Below are positions 1 to 6,556 of a DNA stretch of 64,000 nt, piece by piece. Where the stretch lies: positions 1,240,001-1,304,000 of the forward strand of contig CAVUYP010000001.1 of the NCBI GenBank assembly GCA_963745755.1. The letters run 5' to 3'. The position numbers and the translations under genes were made by a program. The notes below the pieces were generated by a model. The model was given only the letters and a program-made list of their open reading frames with translations, did no database searches and was not told the DNA's origin. This DNA is from RHKX01 sp963745755. Lineage in GTDB: Bacteria; Actinomycetota; Thermoleophilia; Solirubrobacterales; 70-9. The first letter of the stretch is position 1. Each line of letters starts with the position of its first letter.

Positions 1-279
1 CGTCGTTCGGCCCACCTGGAGGCGGTTTCCGAACTCCTCGACGCCTTTCCCGATCTCCGCGTCAAGACCGACCTGATTCTCGCCGAGGGGGACCTTGTCT
101 CAGTCCACCAGCGATGGACCGGAACGCATCGGGAGATGGTCGGGGGCGTCGAGCCGACCGGTCGCCTGGTCGAGTTCACCTCGACCGCGGTTTTCAGGAT
201 CCGCGATGGCCTGATCGCCGAGACTTGGGACGAGGTCGATTTCGCCAGCATGGTGGCGAAGCTCACCGACGACGGCTAG
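1..279 (+). CDS. SnoaL-like ester cyclase, C-terminal part (cut by window edge)
   Basis: The frame is open from base 1 to a TAG at 277-279 and gives the last 92 residues. The pattern VHQRWTGTHRE, a central GVEPTGR turn, VEFTSTAVFRIRDGLIAETW and a final acidic helix matches the C-terminal half of the NTF2/SnoaL fold in predicted ester cyclases. Members of this family bind small hydrophobic ligands and include polyketide cyclases; the substrate cannot be told from sequence. The start lies outside the window. The first remnant of an integrative element follows about 20 nt downstream. Confidence 0.7.
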   Translation, partial: RRSAHLEAVSELLDAFPDLRVKTDLILAEGDLVSVHQRWTGTHREMVGGVEPTGRLVEFTSTAVFRIRDGLIAETWDEVDFASMVAKLTDDG

Positions 280-298
280 CCCCGAACGCCCGGGGCTC

Positions 299-354
299 GC
301 GAAAGTTCTCCTTGCGGAGGGCTCGAGGGTCACCCTGACGAACATAGCGGGGAC
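299..354 (+). pseudogene. Remnant of large serine recombinase 3' end with tRNA-fMet core
   Basis: Fifty-six bases match the 3' end of the recombinase fragments at 5943-6352 and 17361-17530 with about four substitutions. The segment ends in TAGCGGGGAC (345-354), the decamer that forms the 3' end of the intact initiator tRNA at 17531-17540. I read it as the oldest of three integrase/att junctions left by elements that used tRNA-fMet. The reading frame is too short to be functional. Confidence 0.6.
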
Positions 355-393
355 CCGATTCGTCTCTCGCTGCGACTCGCGGATCGTCGAGCA
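352..393 (+). repeat. Dispersed island repeat, copy R1
   Basis: First of five copies of a ~42-bp sequence that begins GACCCGATTCGT and continues with a version of CTCGCTACGACGCACGGATC. The others are at 6353, 8622, 9284 and 10706. Here, as at 6353, it follows the tRNA-fMet core directly and shares the bases GAC with it, so it may be the left end of an integrated element. This copy is diverged (CTGCGACTCGCGG). Confidence 0.55.
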
Positions 394-528
394 AGTGCGC
401 TCGGCGGCCTAAACGGCATCCGTCGCCGGACTCAAACGACAGCGGCCCCGGAGCCGCCTGGCGGCTGCCCCGGGGCCGTGTCCGTCGTCGCTCGGGATGA
501 CCGAGCGCGATCGTCGCTCTTGTAGCGG

Positions 529-1092
529 CTAGAGCGAGAACGGCAGCAGGACGCCGTCGATCACGTGGATGACGCCGTTCGACGCCCGCGCCGCGTTCGG
601 TGCGACGATCTCGACCTTGCGGCCGGTGGCGTCCTTGAGCTTGACCGAGCCTCTGCGCTTGGTCAGCTTGGACTTCTTCAGCAGGGTCGGGATCCGCTTG
701 GCGGCTACGACCTGCTTGGCTCCGCGCTTGCCCGGGGCGATGTGGTACTTGAGCACCTTCTTCACCGCCGGCAGGCCGAGCGACGCCACGGCGTTGAAGG
801 CGTCCGCCTCGCTTACCGCGCCGGTCAGGTCGAGGAACGCCTGGTCCGAAGGCGCGAACACCGTCAGCTGCCGCTTGCCGTCGAGCTTTCGGTCGAGTCC
901 GGTCGCGACGACGGCATCGCGGAGGATGTCGAAGTCGCCGGGGTTGCTGTCGAACCCACCCGGGCCGGAGATGTCGACCACCGTCTCGACGATCGTCGCC
1001 TTCGGCTTGTTCGGCTTCGCCGTCGCCGCTGGGGCGACCGCAAGAGCGAACACGAGTCCAACGCTTGCCAGTGAGATCAAGAGTTTGCGCAT
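529..1092 (-). CDS. Secreted fasciclin (FAS1) domain protein
   Basis: 187 residues. A signal peptide (residues 1-25, hydrophobic core LASVGLVFALAV, AxA-like cleavage site) is followed by one FAS1 domain. H1/H2-type motifs are LTVFAPSDQAFLDL and YHIAPG, with the closing NGVIHVIDGVLLP. FAS1 domains mediate adhesion at the cell surface or matrix; the protein is predicted to be exported and has no visible membrane anchor. The ATG at 1092 is preceded by AAGGAG. The promoter carries 11-bp direct repeats like those upstream of the lipoprotein at 2244-2840, with a CarH/LitR-type regulator encoded between the two, so B12/light-dependent control is likely but inferred. Confidence 0.88.
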   Translation of the reverse strand: MRKLLISLASVGLVFALAVAPAATAKPNKPKATIVETVVDISGPGGFDSNPGDFDILRDAVVATGLDRKLDGKRQLTVFAPSDQAFLDLTGAVSEADAFNAVASLGLPAVKKVLKYHIAPGKRGAKQVVAAKRIPTLLKKSKLTKRRGSVKLKDATGRKVEIVAPNAARASNGVIHVIDGVLLPFSL

Positions 1093-1127
1093 GACGCGTT
1101 TTCTCCTTGTGGTTGGTGTCTATTCCT

Positions 1128-1191
1128 TGTCCAAGGTCTGTCCAAGGTCCCTGGTATTGATAGCACATACGCACAAGGTTTGTCCAGGGTG
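1128..1191 (-). promoter_or_regulatory. Promoter with 11-bp direct-repeat operator (putative CarH/LitR site)
   Basis: TGTCCAAGGTC occurs twice head-to-tail at 1128-1138 and 1139-1149. A second, looser pair covers 1170-1191 (CGCACAAGGTT, TGTCCAGGGTG). On the minus strand a sigma70-like promoter can be read: -35 TGGACA (1181-1186), 18-bp spacer, -10 TATCAA (1157-1162). One repeat pair therefore covers the -35 box and the other sits at the start point. Tandem 11-bp direct repeats are the known operator format of CarH-type MerR photoreceptors. Binding here is inferred. Confidence 0.6.
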
Positions 1192-1217
1192 GTTCCTCGG
1201 CCGCGCTCGGCGGCGGG

Positions 1218-2183
1218 CTAACGGCCCCGGATCACCAGGTCAAGCGACTCGGCGGCGTCGGCCGGGCTCGTTGACAGCGACCGGGCCCCGAGCCCCTCGG
1301 CGAGCTCGGGACCGACGCCGGTGCCGCCAAGCGCGAGCGGGTGCTCGCGGGCGAGCTCGCGGAGGTCGTCGGCGGCCTCCTCGATCCGGCTCCGGTCAGT
1401 CGCGGCAAAAACAATCACGTCGGCGCCGAGGTCGTTTGCCGTCTCAGCGACCGTGGCGACCGGGGAGTCAGCGCCGAGGAAAGCGATCCGCCAGCCTCGC
1501 CTCCAGAGTGTGAGGCCGAAACAGATCAAGCCGAGGTCGTGGCGCTCCCCCGGCGGGCACGCAAGCACCGCCCAGGGTCCACCACCGGTACCCCATCCCC
1601 GCGCCAGGCCGAGCAGCCGCCCGCGCAGCACGTTCGTGGCGAAGTGTTCCTGGCCGACGCTGAGCTTTCCGCGCTCCCAATCGGTGCCGATCCCTCGCAG
1701 GACCGGAAAGATCACGGTCTCGACGACGAACTCCAGGCTGAGCCCTGAAAGCGCCTCGTCGAGCACGGCGTTCGCGCTCGCCTCGTCGAGTCGCTCGAGC
1801 GCGCCGCGAAGCCGCGCCGCGAGGCGTTCGGCCTCGAGGCTCGAGGGCGATCCGGCGGCGGCCTGCGACGACTGCGCCCGGACCTGTTCAGCCGCCTCGG
1901 CGGCAGATAGCCCCTCACCGATCAGCGCCTGCATCGCCCGGACCCTGGCGGCGTCGGCATCCGTGTAGAGCCGATAGCCGCCCTCCGAGCGCCCCGGCCT
2001 CAGCAGCCCGTAGCGACGCTCCCAGGCCCGAAGCGTGTCGGCGCCCACGCCGGTCCGCCGGCTGAGCTCGCCAATGCGCAGCCGCAGTGCCGCACCCGAT
2101 CCAGCTGAGCCATCGACAGAAATTGGACTATCCCTCGACGATGATTGTACTCCTCTGGGTGGCGGGTAGTGGCGGCCGGCCAC
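1218..2183 (-). CDS. CarH/LitR-type MerR regulator with B12-binding photosensory domain
   Basis: 321 residues. The MerR winged-helix domain (about 35-100) begins LRIGELSRRTGVGADTLRAW. A four-helix cap follows (about 115-200), then a cobalamin-binding Rossmann domain (about 205-315). Both diagnostic motifs of adenosylcobalamin light sensors are intact: W169-x9-E179-H180 in the cap and E213-x-H215-xx-G218 in the B12 domain, His215 being the expected lower cobalt ligand. In this family the dark AdoCbl tetramer represses and light breaks it up. Targets are probably the flanking genes at 529 and 2244. The GTG start at 2183 is the longest option; about 33 residues precede the HTH, so the true start may be later. 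It lies 60 nt downstream of the lipoprotein gene and may be co-transcribed with it. Confidence 0.88.
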   Translation of the reverse strand: MAGRHYPPPRGVQSSSRDSPISVDGSAGSGAALRLRIGELSRRTGVGADTLRAWERRYGLLRPGRSEGGYRLYTDADAARVRAMQALIGEGLSAAEAAEQVRAQSSQAAAGSPSSLEAERLAARLRGALERLDEASANAVLDEALSGLSLEFVVETVIFPVLRGIGTDWERGKLSVGQEHFATNVLRGRLLGLARGWGTGGGPWAVLACPPGERHDLGLICFGLTLWRRGWRIAFLGADSPVATVAETANDLGADVIVFAATDRSRIEEAADDLRELAREHPLALGGTGVGPELAEGLGARSLSTSPADAAESLDLVIRGR

Positions 2184-2243
2184 GGCTCACGCGCACCGGC
2201 GGGCGGGGAGAGTCAGAAGCCCGCCGGCGCGTTCCCTGCCGGC

Positions 2244-2840
2244 TCAGCCGGCAGTCGCGGTGACCGTCACGTCACCGATCGTCAGGCCGCCCTTGAACAG
2301 CTCGACGCTAAAGGCGTCGTTGAGGGCCGCCGCCGCGTCCTTGCTCAAGGTCGCGACAATCCCGGAGGCAACGATCGTCCCGTCGTCCTCGTCGGTGCGC
2401 TCGAGACCCGTAAGGTCGAGATCGAGGGTGACCAGCTCGGTGCCGTCGGGCGTCATCGCGGTCAGCGTGCCTGCCGTTGTGTCGACGACGAAGTCGGTCA
2501 GTGCGACGCTGGTCTTGCCGGCGGAGAACTCGAGCCCGCCGCTGTGGTCGATCGTCCCCGCAAGCGTTTCGGAGTCGACCTCGCCTCCCGTGATCGGGAA
2601 GGCAATACCGTCTTCGCCCGCGCTTGCGGGATCAATCGGTGCCACCTCAACCTTGTTTTCGGTCAACACCTTGGCGGTGCCGGGGTCGAGCGCGAGAACT
2701 GTTTGCTCACCGTTCAGGCTCAGCGTCTGCGTCGCTTCGGCCGAAGTGCTGGTCGCGTCGTCACTGCCGCAAGCGGCGATCGTAACGGCGAGCACTCCGA
2801 TGGCGCCGATCACAGTGGTCAGTCGAATGATCTTCGGCAT
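2244..2840 (-). CDS. HtaA-like domain lipoprotein
   Basis: 198 residues. A lipobox (VTIAAC, Cys at about residue 24) and a Ser/Thr/Asp-rich linker indicate a lipid-anchored extracytoplasmic protein. The rest resembles an HtaA domain, the fold of actinobacterial surface proteins first described in haem binding: the sequence ITGGEVD...IDHSGGLEFSAG, then VALTDFVVD and TAGTLTA. I see no clear haem-ligand motif, so binding is not claimed. The promoter carries the same 11-bp repeats as the fasciclin gene. A short perfect hairpin (arms TGCCGGC/GCCGGCA, 2237-2253) overlaps the stop codon but has no T-run. Confidence 0.75.
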   Translation of the reverse strand: MPKIIRLTTVIGAIGVLAVTIAACGSDDATSTSAEATQTLSLNGEQTVLALDPGTAKVLTENKVEVAPIDPASAGEDGIAFPITGGEVDSETLAGTIDHSGGLEFSAGKTSVALTDFVVDTTAGTLTAMTPDGTELVTLDLDLTGLERTDEDDGTIVASGIVATLSKDAAAALNDAFSVELFKGGLTIGDVTVTATAG

Positions 2841-2856
2841 GTTCCTGTCCTTACCT

Positions 2857-2932
2857 TGTCTAGGGTTTGTCTATAGATTGCGCTGACCGTAGCAGACATC
2901 GGCCTCCAGCTGTCTAAGGTTTGTATAAGACT
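2857..2932 (-). promoter_or_regulatory. Second 11-bp direct-repeat operator, upstream of the HtaA-like lipoprotein
   Basis: Two pairs of 11-bp units: TGTCTAGGGTT/TGTCTATAGAT at 2857-2878 and TGTCTAAGGTT/TGTATAAGACT at 2911-2932. They share TGTC(C/T)AAGGT with the repeats at 1128-1191. As there, the distal pair would cover a -35-like TAGACA (2911-2916) and the proximal pair lies between promoter and start codon. The -10 (TACGGT or CTACGG, 2886-2892) is poor. Occurrence at both neighbours of one CarH-like gene is the main argument for function. Confidence 0.55.
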
Positions 2933-3280
2933 CTCGGCAGCTGGGCCGACGGCCGGGGCCACGTTCAGCGGCGACTACGGCAATGTCCATGCGGCATCGC
3001 GGCTTCGCCTGAAGCGCGCCCAACGAGCACCCAGGAAGTGTCGGACCGAAGCCGTCCGGGGAAGCAGGGGTGCGGCGCGTTGTTGCACGTTACGGTCCAA
3101 GCCAGGCCATCCAGATCCACTCTCGTCCTCCCCGTCCGCTTCATGTCTTCGCCGCGCATCGGCCCACGAAAACGCGTGAGGGGCGATTGGGATGGGTGAC
3201 GCATGGAGACCCGCTCAATCGTTGTTGACGGCGATGCGGTGCCCGACGCCGCAATCCGGTGCCGCTGCCGTTAGCGTCGG
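2933..3280. other. Intergenic stretch without recognisable gene
   Basis: 348 bases between the divergent lipoprotein gene and the ABC operon. Open frames on both strands are short and compositionally unlike the neighbours. It should contain the promoter of the ABC genes, but I see no convincing -35/-10 pair, repeat or terminator. Confidence 0.4.
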
Positions 3281-4210
3281 TTGCCGGGAATGAGCGACGG
3301 GATCATCCACGTACGCGGGCTGCGCAAGTCCTACGGAGACCACGAAGTCGTTCGCGGGATCGACTTCGAGGTGCGAGCTGGAGAGATCCTGGCGTTCCTT
3401 GGTCCGAACGGAGCCGGGAAGACGACGACGGTGGAGATCCTTGAGGGCTATCGGACGCGCGATGCCGGCGAGGTTCGCGTTCTGGGTGAGGACCCGGCCG
3501 AGGCGGATGCCGGTTGGCGAGCGCGAATCGGTCTCGTATTGCAGTCGTGTGCGATGCCGCCCGAGCTGACCGTGCACGAGCTCGTCAGCCTCTATGCCGG
3601 GTACTACACCCATCCACGCCCGGTCGAGGAGACGATCGACGTCGTTGGCCTCACCGACGAACGGAACGCACGGAGCAGCGGGCTGTCCGGTGGCCAGCGT
3701 CGGCGACTCGACGTCGCCCTTGCGCTGATCGGCGACCCTGAGCTGGTCTTCCTGGACGAGCCGACGACCGGGTTCGACCCCTCGGCGCGCCACCACGCGT
3801 GGGAGGTGATCACGGATCTGCGTGAGCTCGGCAAGACGATCTTTCTCACCACGCACTACATGGACGAGGCGCAGGCACTGGCCGATCGCGTCGCTGTGAT
3901 CGTCGATGGACGGATCGTCTCCACGGGCACGCCGGACACCCTTGGCGGTCGCGACCGCGCCGCGAGCCACGTGTCGTTCAGGCTCCCTCCCGGCCGCTCA
4001 CTCGCGGACTTGCCGGCTGAGCTCATGGCCTTAGCCGCACTTCATGGCGACGTCGTCCAGCTGACGACGCGCGAGCCCGCCCGCCTCCTTCACGCCCTCG
4101 GTGGGTGGGCGCTCGATCAGGATCTCGACCTGCACGACCTGACCGTCGGGCGCCCGACGCTTGAAGACGTCTACCTGCATCTGACCGAGCCACCGGAGCA
4201 GTCGCCATGA
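3281..4210 (+). CDS. ABC transporter ATP-binding protein (DrrA-like)
   Basis: 309 residues; the ATG at 3290 (MSDG) is an equally good start. Complete ATPase: Walker A GPNGAGKTTT (about 45-54), Q-loop LQSC, signature LSGGQRRRLD, Walker B LVFLDEPTTGFD, switch His in LTTHYMDEA. The ~80-residue C-terminal extension is typical of the DrrA/CcmA drug-export class rather than importers. It overlaps the permease gene by 4 nt (ATGA), so the two are translationally coupled and form a two-gene exporter. The substrate is unknown. Confidence 0.93.
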   Translation: MPGMSDGIIHVRGLRKSYGDHEVVRGIDFEVRAGEILAFLGPNGAGKTTTVEILEGYRTRDAGEVRVLGEDPAEADAGWRARIGLVLQSCAMPPELTVHELVSLYAGYYTHPRPVEETIDVVGLTDERNARSSGLSGGQRRRLDVALALIGDPELVFLDEPTTGFDPSARHHAWEVITDLRELGKTIFLTTHYMDEAQALADRVAVIVDGRIVSTGTPDTLGGRDRAASHVSFRLPPGRSLADLPAELMALAALHGDVVQLTTREPARLLHALGGWALDQDLDLHDLTVGRPTLEDVYLHLTEPPEQSP

Positions 4211-4977
4211 CCGGGCCGCGCCTGCTCGCCCTGCAAATCCACTCGGACCTCACGCGGTTCTGGCGCAACCCGCAATCGCGCTACTTCACGCTGCTGCTCC
4301 CAATCGTATTCCTCCTGATCTTCGCTGCCATCTTTGAAGGAAGCACCCTCATTGACGGACGTGCGGTGAAGCTCACGACGTTCTACGTGCCAGGGATCAT
4401 GACCCTCGGGATCATCTCCGCGACCTACGTGAACCTCACCGTCTCCGTCGTGGCACGACGCGAGAGCGGGGAGCTAAAACGAGTCAGGGGAACCCCCCTG
4501 CCCGCCGGGTTCGTGATCGCGAGCCGCGCCGCGGTCGGCATCATCGTCGCGCTGGTGATGTGCGCCGTGCTGATGCTGATCGGCCGCATCGCCTACGAAG
4601 TGCCGATTCCCGTCGGCTCGATGCCCGGCCTCGTGCTTGCCGCGGTCATCGGGGCGGCGTCGTTCTGCTGTCTCGGCTTCGCGGTGTCGAGCTTCATCTC
4701 CGAAACCGATGCGGCAGCGCCGCTCGCCAACCTCACCGTCCTGCCCCTTTACTTCATCTCTGGCGTCTTCATCCCGGAGGACCAGATACCGCCGCTCCTT
4801 CAGGACATCGCAAACCTGTTCCCGATCCGCCATCTCTCCCAGGCGCTTCTGAGCAGCTTCACCGCCGTCGAAGGCACCGGCATCCGCGCCGGAGACCTCT
4901 TGGTCGTGGCCGCCTGGGGAGCCGCGGGCCTGCTCGTCGCGTCGCGCGCTTTCCAGTGGTCGCCGCGCGCCCGATGA
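4207..4977 (+). CDS. ABC-2 type transporter permease (DrrB-like)
   Basis: 256 residues with about six membrane segments and no binding-protein partner, as in ABC-2 exporters. The N-terminus (LTRFWRNPQSRYFTLLLPI) and the conserved reentrant stretch near the end (PLYFISGVFIPEDQIPPLL, FPIRHLSQALL) match the DrrB/NodJ permease family. It should dimerise and pair with the ATPase at 3281-4210. Substrate unknown; antibiotic or lipid export is common in this family. Confidence 0.9.
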   Translation: MTGPRLLALQIHSDLTRFWRNPQSRYFTLLLPIVFLLIFAAIFEGSTLIDGRAVKLTTFYVPGIMTLGIISATYVNLTVSVVARRESGELKRVRGTPLPAGFVIASRAAVGIIVALVMCAVLMLIGRIAYEVPIPVGSMPGLVLAAVIGAASFCCLGFAVSSFISETDAAAPLANLTVLPLYFISGVFIPEDQIPPLLQDIANLFPIRHLSQALLSSFTAVEGTGIRAGDLLVVAAWGAAGLLVASRAFQWSPRAR

Positions 4978-5088
4978 TCGCCTCGCCAGAAGGCTCCAAG
5001 AAACAGGCGGTCGTCGATCGAATCTCACTCGCGGCCTGATCGCCTGTTGCAGAGGCCGTCAGCTCGGCCATGTCATTTCCCCTGGACA

Positions 5089-5412
5089 CTAGGCACCCTC
5101 GACGACCTCGCCCCAGGCGCGGATCGCGTCGGCGTGGTGCGTGATCATCTTCCAGTCGCCGCCCTCCTTGCGGAAGACGGAACTCTCTCGCAGTTGGACC
5201 TGGCGGGTGACCCGGTCCATCCCAGTGACGGTCCCGCTGGTCAGAGTCACCGAACAGGCCATGTCCTCGCCCACGACCGCCCGCACTTCATCGGCCTCCG
5301 CCGTCTCGCCTCGGCTTGCCTGCTCCAGTCGGCGAAGTGCTGCCAAAGCGGCGACGAGCAGCGCGGCAACAGTTGCCGTGATTCGCCTCAGCGACCGGCG
5401 TCCTGGTTCCAT
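5089..5412 (-). CDS. Short exported protein with C-terminal half of an NTF2/SnoaL-like domain
   Basis: 107 residues from the ATG at 5412. An Ala/Leu-rich hydrophobic segment (about 11-28) resembles a signal anchor. The remainder (DMACSVTLTSGTV, VTRQVQLRESSVFRKEGG, DWKMITHHAD) matches only the last half of NTF2-like ketosteroid-isomerase/DUF4440 domains. The missing N-terminal helices suggest a truncated or fused relic. Function unknown. Confidence 0.5.
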   Translation of the reverse strand: MEPGRRSLRRITATVAALLVAALAALRRLEQASRGETAEADEVRAVVGEDMACSVTLTSGTVTGMDRVTRQVQLRESSVFRKEGGDWKMITHHADAIRAWGEVVEGA

Positions 5413-5517
5413 CCCTGTGGGAGGGGCTAAAGGGCCGCGTGGCTGGGGTTCAAGATGGATGTGTCGCCACTGGGGCAGCACCCGTGATTCACCGCGGCGT
5501 GGGTAGGCTCTAGCTTC

Positions 5518-5703
5518 ATGCCCTCCGATTACGTAGACAAAGCACGCCTTCTGTTCCTGCTCGCCGCCGGACTCTCCTTCGTGGCGTCCGTCGCGCTGTA
5601 CTTCCTCGACGACAAGGTGCACGGAATCTTCGTCGGGTTGTGGGTTCCCTCGATACTCGCGCTTGGCGCTTTGATCCTCCCGCCGCCCGAGCGTCGCAAG
5701 TGA
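5518..5703 (+). CDS. Small two-span membrane protein
   Basis: 61 residues with two hydrophobic segments (LLFLLAAGLSFVASVALYFL and IFVGLWVPSILALGALIL) and a basic C-terminus (PPPERRK). Not recognised. Its TGA overlaps the ATG of the next tiny membrane gene (TGATG), which suggests co-translation and a possible two-subunit complex. Confidence 0.5.
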   Translation: MPSDYVDKARLLFLLAAGLSFVASVALYFLDDKVHGIFVGLWVPSILALGALILPPPERRK

Positions 5704-5837
5704 TGATCGGGATCTTCATCTTCGGCTGTTTCGTCACTGCGATCGTCGCCGCCGCGTGCATGCTGGTCGTCACCGGCATCCGCGAGGACAAGCGATCCCG
5801 GGAAGCGCTCCCGGAGGAGCAGGACACAAAGCTCTGA
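5703..5837 (+). CDS. Very small single-span membrane protein
   Basis: 44 residues: one hydrophobic helix (IGIFIFGCFVTAIVAAACML) and a charged tail rich in Glu, Lys and Arg ending QDTKL. It starts on the stop of the preceding membrane gene. The hydrophobic-then-charged pattern and the tight coupling argue for a real gene. Family unknown. Confidence 0.45.
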   Translation: MIGIFIFGCFVTAIVAAACMLVVTGIREDKRSREALPEEQDTKL

Positions 5838-5942
5838 GGCTCCCTCCCTGCGCGCGCTGGATGGCGCGACACCACGGGCCGACATCGGTCGCAGCGGGCA
5901 GAGAGATCAGGAACCGGCCAGCGCCCCGGCGTAGACCCTCGC

Positions 5943-6473
5943 TGCGACGCACGAATCGGCGAGCTGGATGGGAAGATCAAGGCGCAGGTCGTCGCGCTCG
6001 AGAAGGGGATCGAGCCCGAGCTGGTCTCCGAGCGGATCGGCGAGCTTCGGGAGCAGAAGGAGGCCCTCGAGGAGGCCTTGGCTCAGATCGGTGCTGAGCG
6101 GAAGGAGACCGAGGACGAGGAGCTGATCCGCCAGCTCGATCGCCTCCCGGACCTCACGGAAACCCTGAGAACGGGATCTCCGCAGATCAAGCGCCAGGTC
6201 TTCGAGTCCTTCGACCTCCAGATCGCCTACGACAAGACGGAAGGCCGCGTCGAGATCAGGGCAACCGTGTCTGAGGCAGTCGCAGAAGCCTTCGAGAACG
6301 CGAAAGCCCTCCTGGCGGAGGGCTCGAGCGTCACCCTTACGAACATAGCGGGGACCCGATTCGTTTCTCGCTACGACGCACGGATCGTGGAGCGAATGCA
6401 GCTGTACGACAGGCCAACAAGCCGCCGAACTTACCCGGGCAGCGCTTCCTGCTCGCGTGGTCCGGCCACGTAG
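5943..6473 (+). pseudogene. Large serine recombinase, C-terminal fragment
   Basis: The open frame carries only the C-terminal coiled coil (ELVSERIGELREQKEALEEA) and the terminal region (IKRQVFESFDLQIAYDKTEG ... VSEAVAEAFENAKAL) of large serine integrases. The catalytic N-terminal domain and zinc ribbon are absent and there is no plausible start. Bases 6176-6355 match 17361-17540 with only two differences. At 6346-6355 the frame reads through TAGCGGGGAC, the tRNA-fMet 3' end, then enters repeat R2 and an unrelated tail. I interpret it as the integrase end of a relic element. Confidence 0.75.
6353..6394 (+). repeat. Dispersed island repeat, copy R2
   Basis: Consensus-like copy joined to the tRNA-fMet core exactly as at R1. 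The junction (core, GAC, CCGATTCG) is conserved at 345-360 and 6346-6361, so the repeat marks the same end of two elements. Confidence 0.6.
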
Positions 6474-6556
6474 TCCTCGGCAGGATTGAGGTTAGCCCTG
6501 ATGGGCTCCCACGTCTCGTCGTTGTCCTCGTGACTATGGACCTCTTCGTCCGGCAT

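Noticed and set aside
2237..2253. Perfect 7-bp hairpin over the lipoprotein stop codon as terminator
   Set aside because: Short, no T-run, and the regulator gene follows 60 nt later and may be co-transcribed.
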